Part shown: positions 1-12,230 of the stretch, one piece after another
Layout: each line of letters opens with the position of its first letter
Numbering within the stretch: the first letter of the stretch is position 1
Source: Ophiostoma sp. CBS 140.51
Lineage: Eukaryota; Ascomycota; Sordariomycetes; Ophiostomatales; Ophiostomataceae
DNA: 64,000 nt
Assembly: GCA_029298735.1 (NCBI GenBank)
Contig: JANSLP010000123.1
Coordinates: 1-64,000 of the forward strand
Direction: 5' to 3'
Notes under the pieces: generated by a model
Database searches by the model: none
What the model saw: the letters and a program-made list of their open reading frames with translations, nothing else
Told to the model about the DNA's origin: nothing
Translations under genes and position numbers: made by a program

Positions 1-769
1 GAATAATTATTCACTTTTTTTTTTTTCAAACAAAAATATTTCACATTTTTCTTTATTATCACACAGAGAATAAAATAAAACTACATAAAATACAGCAAAT
101 ATATAATAGCAACTACAACATTGCTTTATCCCCACCACTAATATCCATATATTTACGGATGGCAGGGAAGCACCAGGTGTCGTCTCCCCCGAGGAGAGGT
201 GGTATCATGACTTTGGATGCAGCATCAAGTGCATACACACACGACGTGCTCGAGACCATGCCAGACGAAGCATCCCATGACTTTACAGTGGAAGTTGTGG
301 TTCGAACAGTTGAGATAAAATGTGGTAGTAGAGTGAAGCTGCATTGCGAGCAGACCAGCGTCACTGGTGATACATCGTGGCCAGTGCATCGCCGTGCACG
401 CAAGAACGGCCATGCGACAGACACGCCCGCATCAGACTCGCTACCTTCTCAGATAACTTCGATAAGCTGATATTATGCATCGTCAGTATCATAATACTCG
501 ACGGTATATAGATGTCGGGATAATGGACATCGGCTGAAGGTTGAAACAGCCCCTCGAGCCCCTACCCACGCCCTTCCTCTGTTGGCCTTCTCTTGGCTTT
601 CGAGAAGGGGGTGCGGTTTTCCCTTGTTCCATAGACAGTCGTCGTTTGGTTCATACAAACAGGGGCCGTTTTATATCGACAGGGGTTGCAACGCATCGTT
701 GCGGGTATCTTTCATCTATCTTATCCCTTCCGCCCTGGCGAGGGTTCTGTAGCCCTCAACTCTAAATCC
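1..769. other. Intergenic, AT-rich left edge
   Basis: The first 150 bases are AT-rich with a poly-T run, like untranslated or terminator DNA. Between about 113 and 470 there are open frames of about 100 codons on both strands, but neither shows a recognisable domain or good splice partners. The right part should contain the 3' untranslated region of the CENP-K-like gene. No gene is supported here. Confidence 0.4.
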
Positions 770-1903
770 TCAATCATCCAGCTCGCGTCCAAAATCAATC
801 AGCCTCAGCTTCGTGGCATCGCGTGGGTGGAAATGTGCCACCTTGGACCGGACTAAGAACCGGGCTGCTGCGGACTCCCGGGCGATAGTCACGTACGCCG
901 CCGAGCTGTCTCCACCGGCACCGGCCTGCGCGTTTAGCAGCTCCTCCGTGAGTTCCTGCATCTCGACAGCTGCAGCCGTGGCCTCGTCCCAGTTGCTTCT
1001 GTCCTCCTCCTCATCGTCCTCGCCGTCCTCTCCGGCACTAGCCCTTGGGCCCCAAATCTCGTCGATACGCCGTTGCCGCCGGTCCTCGTTGCGATCTTTG
1101 CCGTTCTTACCGGCCTTGTCGCCTGATGGCGGCTTCCGCAGCTTGCCCTGGGAGCTGAACCCGGACGCAAGGTCGTCTGTCTGGACGTCCACCATGCCGC
1201 CGACGACAGGACCGCCTAGTTCCTCGGCCGCGAGCATGGGCCCCAATCGGCCCTGAATGAACTGCTTGAGCGACTTGAGCAGCGCCGCCGTGTCGCGGTC
1301 ATAGTCGCTCTTTTTCGTACGCAGCTTGTCCAGTGCCTCCTGCCGCTTCTCCTCGGCCGTCATGGTGCCTCGTGCCTCGAGGCCGCTTTGCAGTGCAACG
1401 ATGCGCTCTTCAAGAGCCACTTGCAGTGAACGCTGGTCCTCGAGGCGCGCCTTGTCCATGGCCAGCCACTTCTGGACTTCACCGAGGGCCGGTGATGACT
1501 TTGACCCCTCGCCGCCTAAGTAGGTCTCGGACTCGGCCATGACGCCATGTGTCTTGCGCATTGCCAGCAGTGCTGGCAGGACCGAGTCGGCAAACGGCAG
1601 GAATGGGTCTGACCTTGCGGCCGCCTCGTATGCCGTCGCCATGATGGAGAGCGATGCCGTTGCCGATGTCAATGGCGCGGCTCCCGCAACGCCTCGCCGG
1701 AGCTATATTGGACGTGTGAGTTTGCTGATACCCAATATCAAATCGTGAGACAGCAGAGGGTGGCACAAATTTCAAAAAAGTCAACATACCTCGGCAAGGA
1801 CATCCTCTTCCTCCTGGACTGCCCGTTGGAGCTCCCGGATGGACCGCTCGACGTATATTGCATGCAAACTATCTTGCGTGATAGGTCGTGGTGCGTCCTC
1901 CAT
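770..1903 (-). CDS. CENP-K-like (Sim4/Mcm22 family) kinetochore protein
   Basis: The two-exon model is 1903-1790 joined to 1702-770, with an 87-nt intron (donor GTATGT, acceptor ATATAG). It gives 348 residues starting MEDAPRPITQDS. Exon 1 encodes a short helix; exon 2 holds a long coiled-coil region (about residues 90-180), a basic then acidic linker, and a conserved C-terminus ending LRLIDFGRELDD. The segment around LAAEELGGPVVG and the C-terminal block FLVRSKVAHFHPRDATKLRL resemble fungal CENP-K proteins as I remember them. In that family the protein is part of the inner kinetochore (CCAN, CENP-H/I/K group). The gene diverges from the KH-domain gene. Family assignment is from motif memory, so moderate confidence; the exon structure is firmer than the name. 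Confidence 0.62.
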
Positions 1904-4210
1904 CTTTGCTGTGCTTGTCGCCAGACACCCCACGGACTCAAAGAAGGATATGATACGGTTCGAGAAGAAGGCAAAGACACGAGACTGGACCCTGTCGCTA
2001 CACCTGGGGCCCTTTCCTGAGGAGATGGTGACCTAAGACGCCCCCGGCGATCTGCAGGAGATGTCAGAGACGGGCAGAACACGGGGTTGGGAAAGAGGAA
2101 GAGATTGAACCCACGTCGCACAGGCCACTGGAGATGGCACAGAAACAAGGTACTGAGCAAAGAAGAAGAGGAAGACAAAATAAACTCGGATATCTGCTGC
2201 TCGACAAGAGGCAGTACGACACAGTGATGTTGTACCGCCGGACGAGCGTAATGGTGCGACGGCAGGTCTCGAAGTCTTTCTTGAGTCCTGCGAGTCCGGT
2301 TGTGTTTCTTTGGTGGGTATATTGGTGCAGTCCGTGCCTATTATTCGCTACAATGGATCACGGAGTCTACCTGTTGGCAATTTTCAGTATAATTATTCCG
2401 TTCGTACGTCGTCTGTCGTGCCTGCCGGTGATACTGGTTGCTTTCGATTGCTCTTGCCCTGCCCAAGCCCTGAAAGGCACGCCTTCTTTGTGAAGCGTCG
2501 TTGAAACGCGTCGCGGCTACAGACAGAAAGAGCGCTACTTGCATTGTATTATGGCGTCTGCTAAGAATTCACTGCAAATTGGATGGCAAACACTAACGCG
2601 CAAAGCTCTTTCCCAAAGTACACTGTGCTAATTGGAGACACCACGTCACATGACAAGCCCAGGTCGCACTGTTTCTACTAAGTGGGTCCAAGTCGGTTTC
2701 GCGCAGCAAAAGTGATTGGCTACGAGCTGCAAGTCTAGGGCCCAGAAGCCAGCTCCTCATAGGCGAACAGGCACAGGTTTCACACCAAAAAGCCACTCGG
2801 CCGCCTGGTTTTTTGCTGGACGTGCGCCTGTTCGTGCGCTGTGCGTTGTCCTTTTGCCACCTCTCTGCCACTCTCGCCCATTGTTCTCAGTCCGGGCGCC
2901 TTCCCACCCCCGCTCCTTCATCCCTTTCGCCTTTTTGCCTCTTTCCTCCCGCGTCCAAAACTCATCTCGAGACAACCGCCCACAGCTCTTGCCCACCGCC
3001 ATCCCTCCCTTGCATTGTACCTTCCCCCCGGTGGTTCTTTTGATCAGCAACGTGCCCTTGTTTTACGTTCTTGCCCATTTCCCTTCCATCCCCCTTGTTT
3101 GGCCTTTTCACGCCTGACCTCGTACCTTCCTCCCCTTCTTGCAACATCCACTGCTTCGTTTGTTTTTTCCCAGCTTCTTCTCCCCCTTCTGTTCCATCTT
3201 CTTCCTCATCTGTTCCATCTCCATCTCCTCCCTCCTTGTCCCGCCCTCGATCTCCGGTCGCAGAAGTAGGTCTTTTGTCGGTCGCCTATCCCGCGCACGC
3301 ACAGCAGAAGCCCAGCATCCTCTTCCCGAGCCCAACGAACAAACCCGTGATCCTCTTTTATCGGAGTTTCTCTGGTCTTTCTTGTTCTCAGGACCAATCT
3401 TCTTCAGCTTTCGCATAGTCAAGTGTCGAAACGGAAACGCGCAGGTGGTTTGTTTGCCCCAGCCGTTTGCTGCGCTCTCTCCCATAAACTCCCACCAGGT
3501 TTGAGAAAACGAGGTTCTTCCAGCTTCTTCCCGCTGCCCGTTTCTTTCTCTTCTTTTCTCTTCCAAGAACCTCTCTCTCGACCTCCGTCACCGCACGAGC
3601 CCAATCGCCTCGTCCATCTCCGTCCTCTTCTCCGTCTCGCCCTCCTTTGAGCTCTCTCACATTTTCTTACACTCTCTCTATCCTTCGCTCACAGCACCTC
3701 TCCCATCCCACGAGAGCTCTGTCCTTCCGGTCACTTCATTGCAGAAGACCTGTTCATATCGCCCATCCGCCCAACGTCCAACCGTCCGTCCGCTCCCAAC
3801 CAGCAACAGATTTCCAAAAGCACCTCATTTGCCTCACGCGCACCTCGGCCTGTTGCTTCACTCTCCGTCCTCTTTTTTGATACACCGTCCGGCCTGCACA
3901 GCTTCCTGCACAGCTTCCTGCACAGCTTCCTGCCACACACACACCCTCTACCTGCCCAGTCAGATCAAGAGTGTCCCATCCGGCCCCGACCCGCCACTAC
4001 ACCTGCACAGTTTTCCTTGTTGAAAACCTTTCGAGGTGTAGATAGGCACGAATAAAAAAGTTTGATTACTTAACTGCTTTCTCCTGACTTGAGAAGAGCT
4101 CCATTCGAATAGAAAGGCCAAGGTTTGAGCTTTTCAACGTGATTTTTTCCAACGTACGACGATTTTAGCAATTTTTATCAATCGATATCATCACCGACAA
4201 ATACTCCACA
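1904..4210. promoter_or_regulatory. Divergent intergenic region with pyrimidine-rich leader
   Basis: This 2.3-kb stretch separates the CENP-K-like gene (-) and the KH-domain gene (+). It holds an ACGCGT site at 2506-2511. From about 2840 to 4020 the plus strand is strongly C/T-rich, typical of a long fungal promoter or 5' leader. A perfect 12-bp direct repeat occurs three times at 3897-3932. No coding region is supported. Confidence 0.5.
3897..3932 (+). repeat. 12-bp tandem repeat, three copies
   Basis: The unit CACAGCTTCCTG is repeated three times without change, about 280 bp before the KH-domain start codon. It probably lies in the 5' leader or proximal promoter. No function can be assigned. 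Confidence 0.85.
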
Positions 4211-5805
4211 ATGTCGACCTCTCCGCCCCCGACTTCCACGAAGCGCCCCCTCGAGGAGGTGTCTTCTCCGTCGCGCACCGGTGACCAGCCCGATGCCAAG
4301 CGCCCGGCTCTTGACAAGGTCCTCCGCAACGAGGGCGAAATTAAGGAGAGCAACGGCCTGCCGTCTATTCCTCCGGTGCCCATCTCGTCGCACGAGTCCA
4401 ACGGCAAGACCAACGGCGACAAGAAGGACGCTGCTGTCAAGGAGGATGATGCTGCCAGCACTGATGGCGCTGAGGCCAAATCTGGCTCGAGCACCGCCAA
4501 CAACTCTGCGCCGGCACAGGGCAGCTCTGCCAACGCCCACGACGAGACGGCGTGGATCCACATCCGTGCTGTTATCTCCAGCCCGGAGGCTGCTACCATC
4601 ATCGGCAAGGGCGGTGAGAACGTGTCCAAGATTCGCCAGATGTCGAACGCCAAGTGCACGGTCAGCGACTACCAGAAGGGTGCTGTTGAGCGCATCCTGA
4701 CTGTTAGCGGCGTTGTCGACGCTGTTGCCAAGGTTTGTACCTCTTTACCGTGATCACTTCAACCTCGTTTTATATTCACTTAGACTAACACCTATACCTA
4801 GGCCTTTGGTCTCATCATCCGGACCCTGAACAACGAGCCGCTCGGCGAGCCGTCCAATGCTCACTCGAAGACGTACCCTCTGCGTCTCCTCATCCCGCAC
4901 ATTCTTATCGGCTCTATCATTGGCAAGGGTGGATCCCGTATCAAGGAGATCCAGGAAGCCTCCGGTGCCCGGTTGAACGCCTCAGATTCTTGCCTGCCGC
5001 TTTCGTCGGAACGTTCGCTTGTTGTTATGGGCGTGGCGGACGCCGTCCATATCGCGACATACTATGTGGGCAGCACTTTGTTGGAGCAGCTCAACGAGCG
5101 CTTTGGCGGCCCGGCCGCCTCTGCTTACGCTGCTCGTGGCGGTGGACCTGTTGGTCTGGTCCCTGGCGGCATGCAGGTTGTCCCTTACCTGCCCCAGGCC
5201 GCGACTGGCAACTACGGCCGCCCCGACAACTATACCAACAACAACGGCAACGGTCGCCGGCAGGACGCTCGTGCGCCGCACATGCCTCCTCAGCCGTACG
5301 GCGCACCGTACGGTGCTCCCCAGGCCCACGGTGGTCCGGGCCCGGCCGTTCCCATGTACGGCGCCCAGGGTGGTGCTGGTGGCTACGGCGCCCCTGTCCC
5401 GGCTCACCACGGTGCACCGCACCACGGCGGTCCTCAGGCCCACGCCCCCCACGGCGGACAGCCCATGCACGGCGGTGGCCCCGGTGGCCCTGCCGGTGGC
5501 ATGCCCGGTGCTGCTTTGACGCAGCAGATTTTCATTCCTAACGACATGGTCGGTGCGATCATTGGTAAGGGTGGCCAGAAGATCAACGAGATTCGCCAGA
5601 TCTCGGGCAGTATGATCAAGATCAACGAGCCCCAGGACAACAGCAACGAGCGCCTCGTGACCATTTCAGGTACCGAGGAGTGCAACCGGATGGCACTATA
5701 CATGCTCTACTCCCGTCTTGGTACGTGAGCCCTAGTATTCCACAGCCCTTGGATAACGAACACCTGCTAACAATACAAACAGAAAGCGAAAAGCACCGCG
5801 CATAA
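4211..5805 (+). CDS. Three-KH-domain RNA-binding protein (PBP2/Rnc1-like)
   Basis: Exons are 4211-4732, 4802-5720 and 5783-5805, giving 487 residues. Three KH domains are visible, each with its GKGG-type loop: TIIGKGGENV (about residue 133), SIIGKGGSRI (about 214) and AIIGKGGQKI (about 425). A Gly/Pro/His-rich low-complexity linker of about 130 residues separates KH2 and KH3. The N-terminal 115 residues are polar and disordered. The last exon adds only seven residues (SEKHRA after the spliced codon), which matches the usual end of this fungal family. Such poly(C)-binding proteins act in mRNA stability and translation; the yeast relative Pbp2 and S. pombe Rnc1 have this three-KH layout. Both introns have CTAAC branch sites. 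Confidence 0.9.
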
Positions 5806-7012
5806 TGGGAATGCATGCTTGCTCGCCAATTCGGTATGAGCTGCTTTCCTTATTATTAAAATCTTGACGACACTGCACACTGCAATTGTTTCTGCTACCT
5901 TTTCTTTCTTATCCGGTGGCGTTTCGGCCTGGAAGAATGACCCTTTTCTATTTCTATTATTTACTTATTTTGTTTTTGTGGTACCCTTTTCCTTATCCTT
6001 TCTACTGCCTCGGATCATTTTTACTCTTTTCTATCTTCCTTCAAGTACATTGGTGACTGTTCTATCTGGTGATTGTTTAGTCTCGTGTGCAGGTGGTGAT
6101 GATATTTTGCTCCTTTTCCACTTTGTCTCTTTTATACGCCGTCCATCTTTATTTGCGTTTGTCGTCTTTTTTGCCTTTATCCTTTCTTCGGTCTCGCGCG
6201 GTATGAAACACAAACAGGTACTGGGAGACACGGGAGGAGCACGAAAAAAAAGCTACGGGGAGTTTTTGTTTGCCATTTGCCAATCCAACATTTGTTCATA
6301 TTCACTACTAGCACATCATTCTTGCACATGATCCTTGTCTCCTCGTCTTCTGCCTTACCCGTCTAGCCTTGCATCTCTCTGGCCTCTAGCAACTTGTATA
6401 TTCACTCGCGTGTATGGATGGTTCTCTGTGCGCGTTTGCACTGTGAATGTGCATAATCCGTGTCACCATCACAGCCCGTCTTTCGGCCTTATGGCTCTCC
6501 CTCAAGACTCGTATCCTCTCCAGCATCCGACTCGTCCAGCCATCCAGCACCCTAATATATAGACTATGGTGCTCATGGGCTTCCTACTTATCGACTTCCG
6601 ACTCCAGGCCCTACACCATTGTATGCCCACGACCTCATCCTCCAATCTCTCACGTATCCATTCCCTTTTTTCTCACATGGCTGGACCTTGCTCGTACTTT
6701 GCATTTCCATTGGTATAGAAAATGCGCGGCGTTATTCGGTATAAGATTCTGGGGTTTATTTTCTCGGTTGGCTCAGCTATGGTAGCCTCTTGAACTACAT
6801 GAAACAGCATTTACGTTTCCATCGAGTCATTTGTTTTCTGCTTTTTTTTTGGAGTTGTTTGTCTTTTATCATGAATACAAATGAATTGAATGAAGAATAA
6901 AAAAACCCAATTAAAACTAAGAAGCAAAAATAAGATCATAACAGTACTATGCCATCCTGTTCATACAATAACCGCCTGGTATCCAACAATTGATTGTTCA
7001 AATGTCCCTTTC
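5806..7012. other. Convergent 3' region
   Basis: This lies between the ends of the KH-domain gene (+) and the small protein gene (-). The plus strand is T-rich to about 6850, then A-rich with AATAAA-like signals near 6895. It looks like two 3' untranslated regions; I see no gene. Confidence 0.5.
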
Positions 7013-7315
7013 TTACTTCTTATCCCCCGTGCCGTAGACATAGCTGCTCCACCACTTGCCAATCATACCTTGGGCAGGCTTCTGATCGTGCATGCTGGCG
7101 CGGCGGGCCATCTGCTCGGGGTTGTCGGAGCGCTTCTGCTGCTCGAGGGAGGAGAAGAGGCCGGAGGATTTCTATACTGTTAGCAGTGAACAACTTAATT
7201 AGGCACGGGGGAGTCGGCGACTTACACGACGTCCGGTAAATGAGCCACTGGAACCGCTGGAGCCAGTCGAGTCGGACCGCTGCTGGCGAGCGGCGTTGCC
7301 TCCTGCAGAGTCCAT
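7013..7315 (-). CDS. Small conserved ascomycete protein, unknown function
   Basis: Two exons, 7315-7226 and 7171-7013, are separated by a 54-nt intron (GTAAGT...TATAG) and give 82 residues. The N-terminal half is Ser/Gly/Gln-rich and disordered. The C-terminal half carries a compact pattern: GLFSSLEQQKR, then ARRASMHDQKPAQGMIGKWW. I recall similar short proteins in filamentous ascomycetes but no function. The RRAS motif could be a kinase site. There is no signal peptide or membrane segment. The ORF is real by splice signals and by the shape of the conserved C-terminus. Confidence 0.7.
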
Positions 7316-9217
7316 GATGAAGTTGGTATGTATGTTGGAAGATATAGAGTTGATATAGAGTTGTTGTGGGAAAGTTGTCTGGTAAAACACAAGTATGACG
7401 TTGATGAGGGAAGAAAAGAGAGAACAAGGGAGGGATGATCGCAAGAGCGAAAAACGAGGGGTCTTCTCTTCTATTTGTAGCAAGCAAATGACAAGAGCCG
7501 CCCATCAAGTCCTAACACGACATAACCACCCTGGCCATTGAGCTGGAAGGCGAATAAGTGCCAGGTCCAGAGGAATTACAAACAAGGGCGAGCCAGAGAG
7601 GAGCTGGGATGTCGCTGACTATCCATCAGACAGGACAAGAGAACCAATAATGCTGGGCCCTTTATTGTTTGCCTTCCAACCAGGGGAGCTAGATGCCTAG
7701 AGCATTGGCCTTATCAGGGCACTGCTCGAGCATCAAGGGCACAAAAACTGCCATTGCTTTCTCTTTTTCTGTCTTTCTCCTCTCTCTTTGCTCCTCTGGG
7801 TAGTGCTGATCGACAGGCCATATGACCTCACCGACCAATTAGGGCCATCGGGGAAGGAAGAAGCAGCAAAACGAAACGGTGTGTGTCTGATGGAGGGTGG
7901 CCAGTGGACAACAAAGGGCGGGCAGGGCGGACAGGTTCTACAACATCTCGACACCCAAAGATGGTGGTGGTCGCGTGTACCTCGAAGAGGGGAAACCAAA
8001 TATCGAGCCAAAGAGTAGCTTCAAATTTACGACACCAACTAGAAACATAAAATCTAGAGCATTCTCTTTTTTGTGACTATCTTCTGTGCCCAATTCTTTC
8101 AATTCTCGCCCCCATTTCTTATCAGGAACGAATAAGGCGTCATGTCGAGGCTGGATGCGATGTGATGTTAAATGTGCTTGAAGACGGATCGAGCCTTGTC
8201 GAGAGCTTGCTGATTGATAGAGAGGCCCCGAAAGCTCGACAAGACGACATCATATACTTGCTGCACATCGCCCTGAATGGCGGATTCGCCCATGCATGTC
8301 TGGCTGGTCGAGGTTGCATATTTCTGCTTTTACCCCGCAAATTGACCTTGGGCCACTATGCCTCTCTCGTATGATGTTGATTTAACTGAGCATGGAAAAG
8401 AAGATGTTCAGCTGCATTGCAAGGAAAGGTGTTGGTCGTCAGGTCGCGTGCGGAGTCCATGTCTGACCAAGTCCCGGACCCCCATTTGCCAAGTGGAGGG
8501 AACAAAAAGAGGCAACTCAAAAGGTCTGACGATGACAAAACAGCTACTGCGGACGACTTTCGACCGATTGTGAACGGACAAGCCAGTCCTATGACCAGAT
8601 CTGAGCGGCCGTTCCAGTCTCGGAGCAGTTCAAACGGTCCGGGATTGGCAAACAAGGGACCTTTTCCTAGTGCCGACGACTGGGTCCATTGTTTCGCTTG
8701 TTTCGCTTGTTTTCAGGTCCTTCTCGACGTCAATGATATCCACAGAAAAGGCAATAAATGGCGTGCCTTCAGGGCACGGCGGGCACTGAAGAATGGCGTG
8801 GAACAAAGGCAAAAAGACGACACTGTAAAGTCTCACGATGGCTGGATGGATGACGCAGTTGCCAGCCTCTAGCAGTTCATAACTGTCTGACAGTGCTGCA
8901 AAGAAAAGCGGGGCGATCGCAACGTCCACTGGGCAGAAAGTATGGGGAAGCAAAGACTGCCCTAGACCGATGCAGTTAAGGCTGCTGTAGCTTGTGCCGC
9001 GCTGTAATGTGACCCAAGGGCCAGAGCTTCGAGGGCCAAGCAACAGTTTGAAATTAAAGCATGTTTTTTTGCGAATCTGGTTTGTTTACTTTGACAATAG
9101 ATGTATGAAGAGCTGAGATAGCATATGAATTAAAAATCGCCCAATATGGAAAGCTGGTGATGACCTATGAAGCTCCTTCCCTTTACGAAACCTGGGAGGC
9201 TAGAAAGAGGGTAGAAA

Positions 9218-9473
9218 TAACGAAGGTAAAAATCCGCGAAGGCAAAAACTCGCGAGGGTGAAATATAAAAGGATAAAATCGGCAGACAAAATCCCTGTAA
9301 GAAAAAAACGAGGGCAAAATCCGCGAAGACAAAACCAACGAAGACAAAATTCGCGAGGACAACATTTGCGAGGACAAAATCGGCGAAAACGACCCCGTAA
9401 AGATAGAGTCCACGGCAACAAAATCCACAAGGAGAAAAGTAGCGAGGTCAAAATTCGCGAGGGCAAGAGAGGA
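9218..9473 (+). repeat. Degenerate 15-bp minisatellite, purine-rich
   Basis: Units such as CGAGGACAAAATCGG repeat with a 15-bp period and point changes; the clearest stretch is 9309-9398 (six units). The plus strand is almost free of T inside the units. The period is a multiple of three, so one frame stays open and would encode Arg/Gln/Asn repeats, but nothing suggests it is translated. Confidence 0.8.
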
Positions 9474-9561
9474 TGTCCCTCACTACCACTCTTCCAGCCA
9501 TTGGCCAATTGAGTATACCAAGCCTCCCCTTACAGCCCCACCCTCCACCAAAATCCACTTA

Positions 9562-9591
9562 ACGCGTCTCAACTTCACTCTCGCGACGCGT
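9562..9591 (+). promoter_or_regulatory. Paired MluI cell-cycle boxes before dUTPase
   Basis: ACGCGT occurs at 9562-9567 and again at 9586-9591, about 210-240 bp before the dUTPase start. In yeasts this hexamer is the binding core of MBF (Mbp1-Swi6), which activates G1/S genes including nucleotide-metabolism genes. The role here is inferred. Confidence 0.5.
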
Positions 9592-9802
9592 CAACCACGC
9601 CTGTCCTCAGCTGTGGTGGGAACTGTCAAGGCCAACCTCTCCTGCAATCTTCCTTGCTTCAATGAACTCACTGCGCCTTCTCCATTCATCTTCAAAATAT
9701 AGCATTGCTAGCTCTACATTCGTTTCTACATTCCCTCACTCCTAATCTCTCTCACGCTCTCTCACACGATCATTCTCCCGCCACCACCGCCTCCTTCAAA
9801 GA

Positions 9803-10480
9803 ATGACCACCGACGCCCCTGTCACTGCTGCTCCCTCCTCGCCTGTCGTTCCCATCGTCAACTCCCCGCCCACGTCCCCGCCCGCAAAGCGCGTCAAGAC
9901 CGACAACATGGCCCAGACCGAACAACCCCAGACCCTTGCCGCCGTTCTGGCCCCGGCCCCGGCCGTTACCTCTTCGGCTGCCGCCGTCCCCGCTCTCGCC
10001 ATCCAGAAGCTGTCCGCTGACGCCAAGCTACCCACCCGCGGCAGTGCGTTTGCTGCCGGCTACGACCTGTACGCCGCCCGCGAGACCACCATTCCCGCCC
10101 GCGGCAAGGCGCTCGTCGACACCGACATTGCCATGGCCGTTCCTGCCGGCACCTACGGCCGCGTCGCGCCCCGCTCGGGCCTGGCGGCTAAGCACTTTAT
10201 TGACACGGGTGCGGGCGTGATTGACGCCGACTACCGCGGCCACGTGCGCGTGCTGCTGTTCAACCACGGCGAGACGGATTTCGCCGTGGCCGCGGGCGAC
10301 CGTGTGGCGCAGCTGGTGCTGGAGCGGATTGTGACCCCCGACGTGATTGAGGTAGCCCAGCTGGAGGAGAGTGTGCGCGGTGCTGGCGGTTTTGGCAGCA
10401 CGGGCGGTTTCGGTGCCGCCGCCGCCGCCGCCGCTGCCCCGGCTGCTCCGGCAGTCCCTGCCCCCACAGGCTCTGTTTAA
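9803..10480 (+). CDS. DUT1: Deoxyuridine triphosphatase (dUTPase)
   Basis: A single exon encodes 225 residues. All five trimeric dUTPase motifs are present in order: AAGYDLYAA (motif 1), [10 protein letters not shown] (2), [11 protein letters not shown] (3, with the catalytic Asp), [10 protein letters not shown] (4) and [10 protein letters not shown] (5, the mobile C-terminal arm). The enzyme hydrolyses dUTP to dUMP and pyrophosphate, keeping uracil out of DNA and supplying dUMP for thymidylate synthesis. The first 65 or so residues are a Pro/Ala-rich extension with a basic patch ([10 protein letters not shown]) that could be a nuclear localisation signal. Unusually, motif 5 is followed by an Ala/Pro-rich tail of about 25 residues, whereas many dUTPases stop soon after it. 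Two MCB-like sites lie upstream. Confidence 0.97.
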   Translation: MTTDAPVTAAPSSPVVPIVNSPPTSPPAKRVKTDNMAQTEQPQTLAAVLAPAPAVTSSAAAVPALAIQKLSADAKLPTRGSAFAAGYDLYAARETTIPARGKALVDTDIAMAVPAGTYGRVAPRSGLAAKHFIDTGAGVIDADYRGHVRVLLFNHGETDFAVAAGDRVAQLVLERIVTPDVIEVAQLEESVRGAGGFGSTGGFGAAAAAAAAPAAPAVPAPTGSV

Positions 10481-10918
10481 ATAACGCTGTTCATCATTTA
10501 CACAACATATACAATGGGATGCAAAGCACAACGCTGCCTTGCTTCGGAGTTACTTTTTCTTTTTCAAACGGGATCGGGGTGGATAGTCAGCCGAGCGGCC
10601 ATCGGTGACCTTGGAAATTAGGACTATGGTCTAATGGCTGCTGCATGTAATGATTTACAGAATAAATGAGACACATACAAATGATGTATTGAAGTTGATT
10701 GTTGATCCTATTGTTGAAAGTGATTATGCTGTCTAGAGCCAAAATGAAATGTAGCCAATGGCACCCAATGCATGTCTATATGCAGTCCAAACGGGGACTC
10801 CGTATCCTGTTTAGATATATGCTCTTTCGTCTCTCTAGTTCTCGCTTCCCTTCCGCTTCCGCTTCTTTGTCTTGTCGTCGCTGTCGTCTTTGTCGCCATT
10901 GTCTTCGCCCACTTTGTC
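10481..10918. other. Convergent 3' region
   Basis: This lies between the ends of dUTPase (+) and pyridoxal kinase (-). AATAAA is present at 10661-10666. Nothing else is visible. Confidence 0.5.
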
Positions 10919-12230
10919 CTACATCTTCACAGCGCGGAACGCTATGGTGGGTGACCGCAACGAACCGACATTGCGCGGCAGCCGCAGCTCGGCCGCCCGC
11001 GACTTGAGCAGGTGCAGTGCCTTGGCCCGTTCTTCCTCGCCTGTCACGCCGTGCGTCTCCAACGTAGCCTCGGCCTTTTTCATCTCAACCTCCATGCCCT
11101 CGCATGTCTTGGTCAACACCTCGTGCATGCTGGCCAGCACTTTCTCGGCCGCCCGTGCTAGCGGCAAGTCGACGGCAGCCACACTGTCGTCGCTCAACCA
11201 GGCGCGGCGCTGCAGGAGTGTGTCGGCGTCGGGGGCATTGGTGACGGCCTCGCGCATGCGCACCACCATGAGCGCGCCAAACATGTCGCCCGTGCCGCTA
11301 AAGTAGCAGTCGATGCAGGGGAACACAATCTTGAACGTGCGGGCCTGGCCCGTGGATGTGCGGGACGAGCCAATGACCGAAAGTGACGACGCCGGGTGGT
11401 CGGGGTGGCTGAGGGACACGGATGTGATGACGACGTGTGGCACCTCGAATTTCTCGTGCAGCACCTGGATGGCCTGCTCGAGCGTCCCCATGCTCTCAAT
11501 CTTGACACCCGACAAAAGCTCCGCCTCAAACTGGTTGGGCAGGATCAGGTCGGCATGGTTGAGCAGCTTCTTGTAGGCCGGTGCCACGTCGTCGGCAACG
11601 TACAGCTTGCCATTGTCGCCCATGACCGGGTCCAGCACCCAGAAGAAGTCGCCTGGACTGGCGGCTTTCCTACTGCGCAGCTCCTTGGCAATACGGCCCA
11701 CGGCCTCGACCGACGCAGCCCCTGGCACGTACCCAGACAACATCATGTCAAAATTGTCCAGGTACGACTGCTTCAGGCCCTCGTAAATGTCCCAAATCTC
11801 CTCTGCTGATGTGCGTGTTCCTCTCCACTGTCTGTATCCTGTGTGGTTGCCTGTTTCGGGAAGAAAGCCATGTTGTTAGTCATAGGCAGACGAGAGCGAA
11901 AGAGAGGTTGCCGAGGAAAGGGAGACGCACTGAACTGGACGGTGTTTAACGCGGCAACGTCACACCCTAGAGACTGCATAGCAAAGACGGCAATCTTGTT
12001 GCCCACATGGCTAAACATAGAGAGGCTCGGTTAGTACAGTCCTCAAAATCAAATCTAGCGGCGGTCCCTGCTCCAGGCTGAGAGCTTACCCTGACACAAC
12101 CTAGAAAGCAACTGTTAGTACCCATACCAGAAGAAGACAACATTGTGACCTGTCCAGAGAGTAGGGGTCCTCTTACATGGCTGGCGACGGCCAAGACCCT
12201 TGTTTCGGGCACTGGCGGCTCGGCGGACAT
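10919..12230 (-). CDS. Pyridoxal kinase
   Basis: The four-exon model is 12230-12177, 12100-12090, 12010-11931 and 11850-10919, giving 358 residues. The second exon is only 11 nt. Splicing restores a classic N-terminus, RVLAVASHVVSGHVGNKIAV, followed by NHTGYRQWRGT. Further family signatures are DPVMGDNGKLYV and the catalytic GTGDMFGALM motif near the C-terminal third. The enzyme phosphorylates pyridoxal, pyridoxine and pyridoxamine with ATP in the PLP salvage pathway; fungal relatives include yeast Bud16. The start is the first ATG of the conserved frame (MSAEPPVPETR). Two GCTCCTTCC-type sites (12735-12743 in reverse and 12841-12849) lie about 500-620 bp upstream. Confidence 0.93.

Larger units (their letters stand above)
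7316..9802. promoter_or_regulatory. Divergent intergenic region upstream of dUTPase
   Basis: This 2.5-kb region between two divergent genes holds a degenerate 15-bp minisatellite (about 9218-9473), a GCTCCTTCC site at 9172-9180 and two ACGCGT sites at 9562-9567 and 9586-9591. A 151-codon open frame at 8417-8872 has no recognisable domain and mixed codon use, so I do not call it a gene. Confidence 0.5.

Noticed and set aside
8417..8872. 151-codon open frame on the plus strand
   Set aside because: No hydrophobic, domain or splice pattern; mixed codon third positions and no conserved-looking segment.
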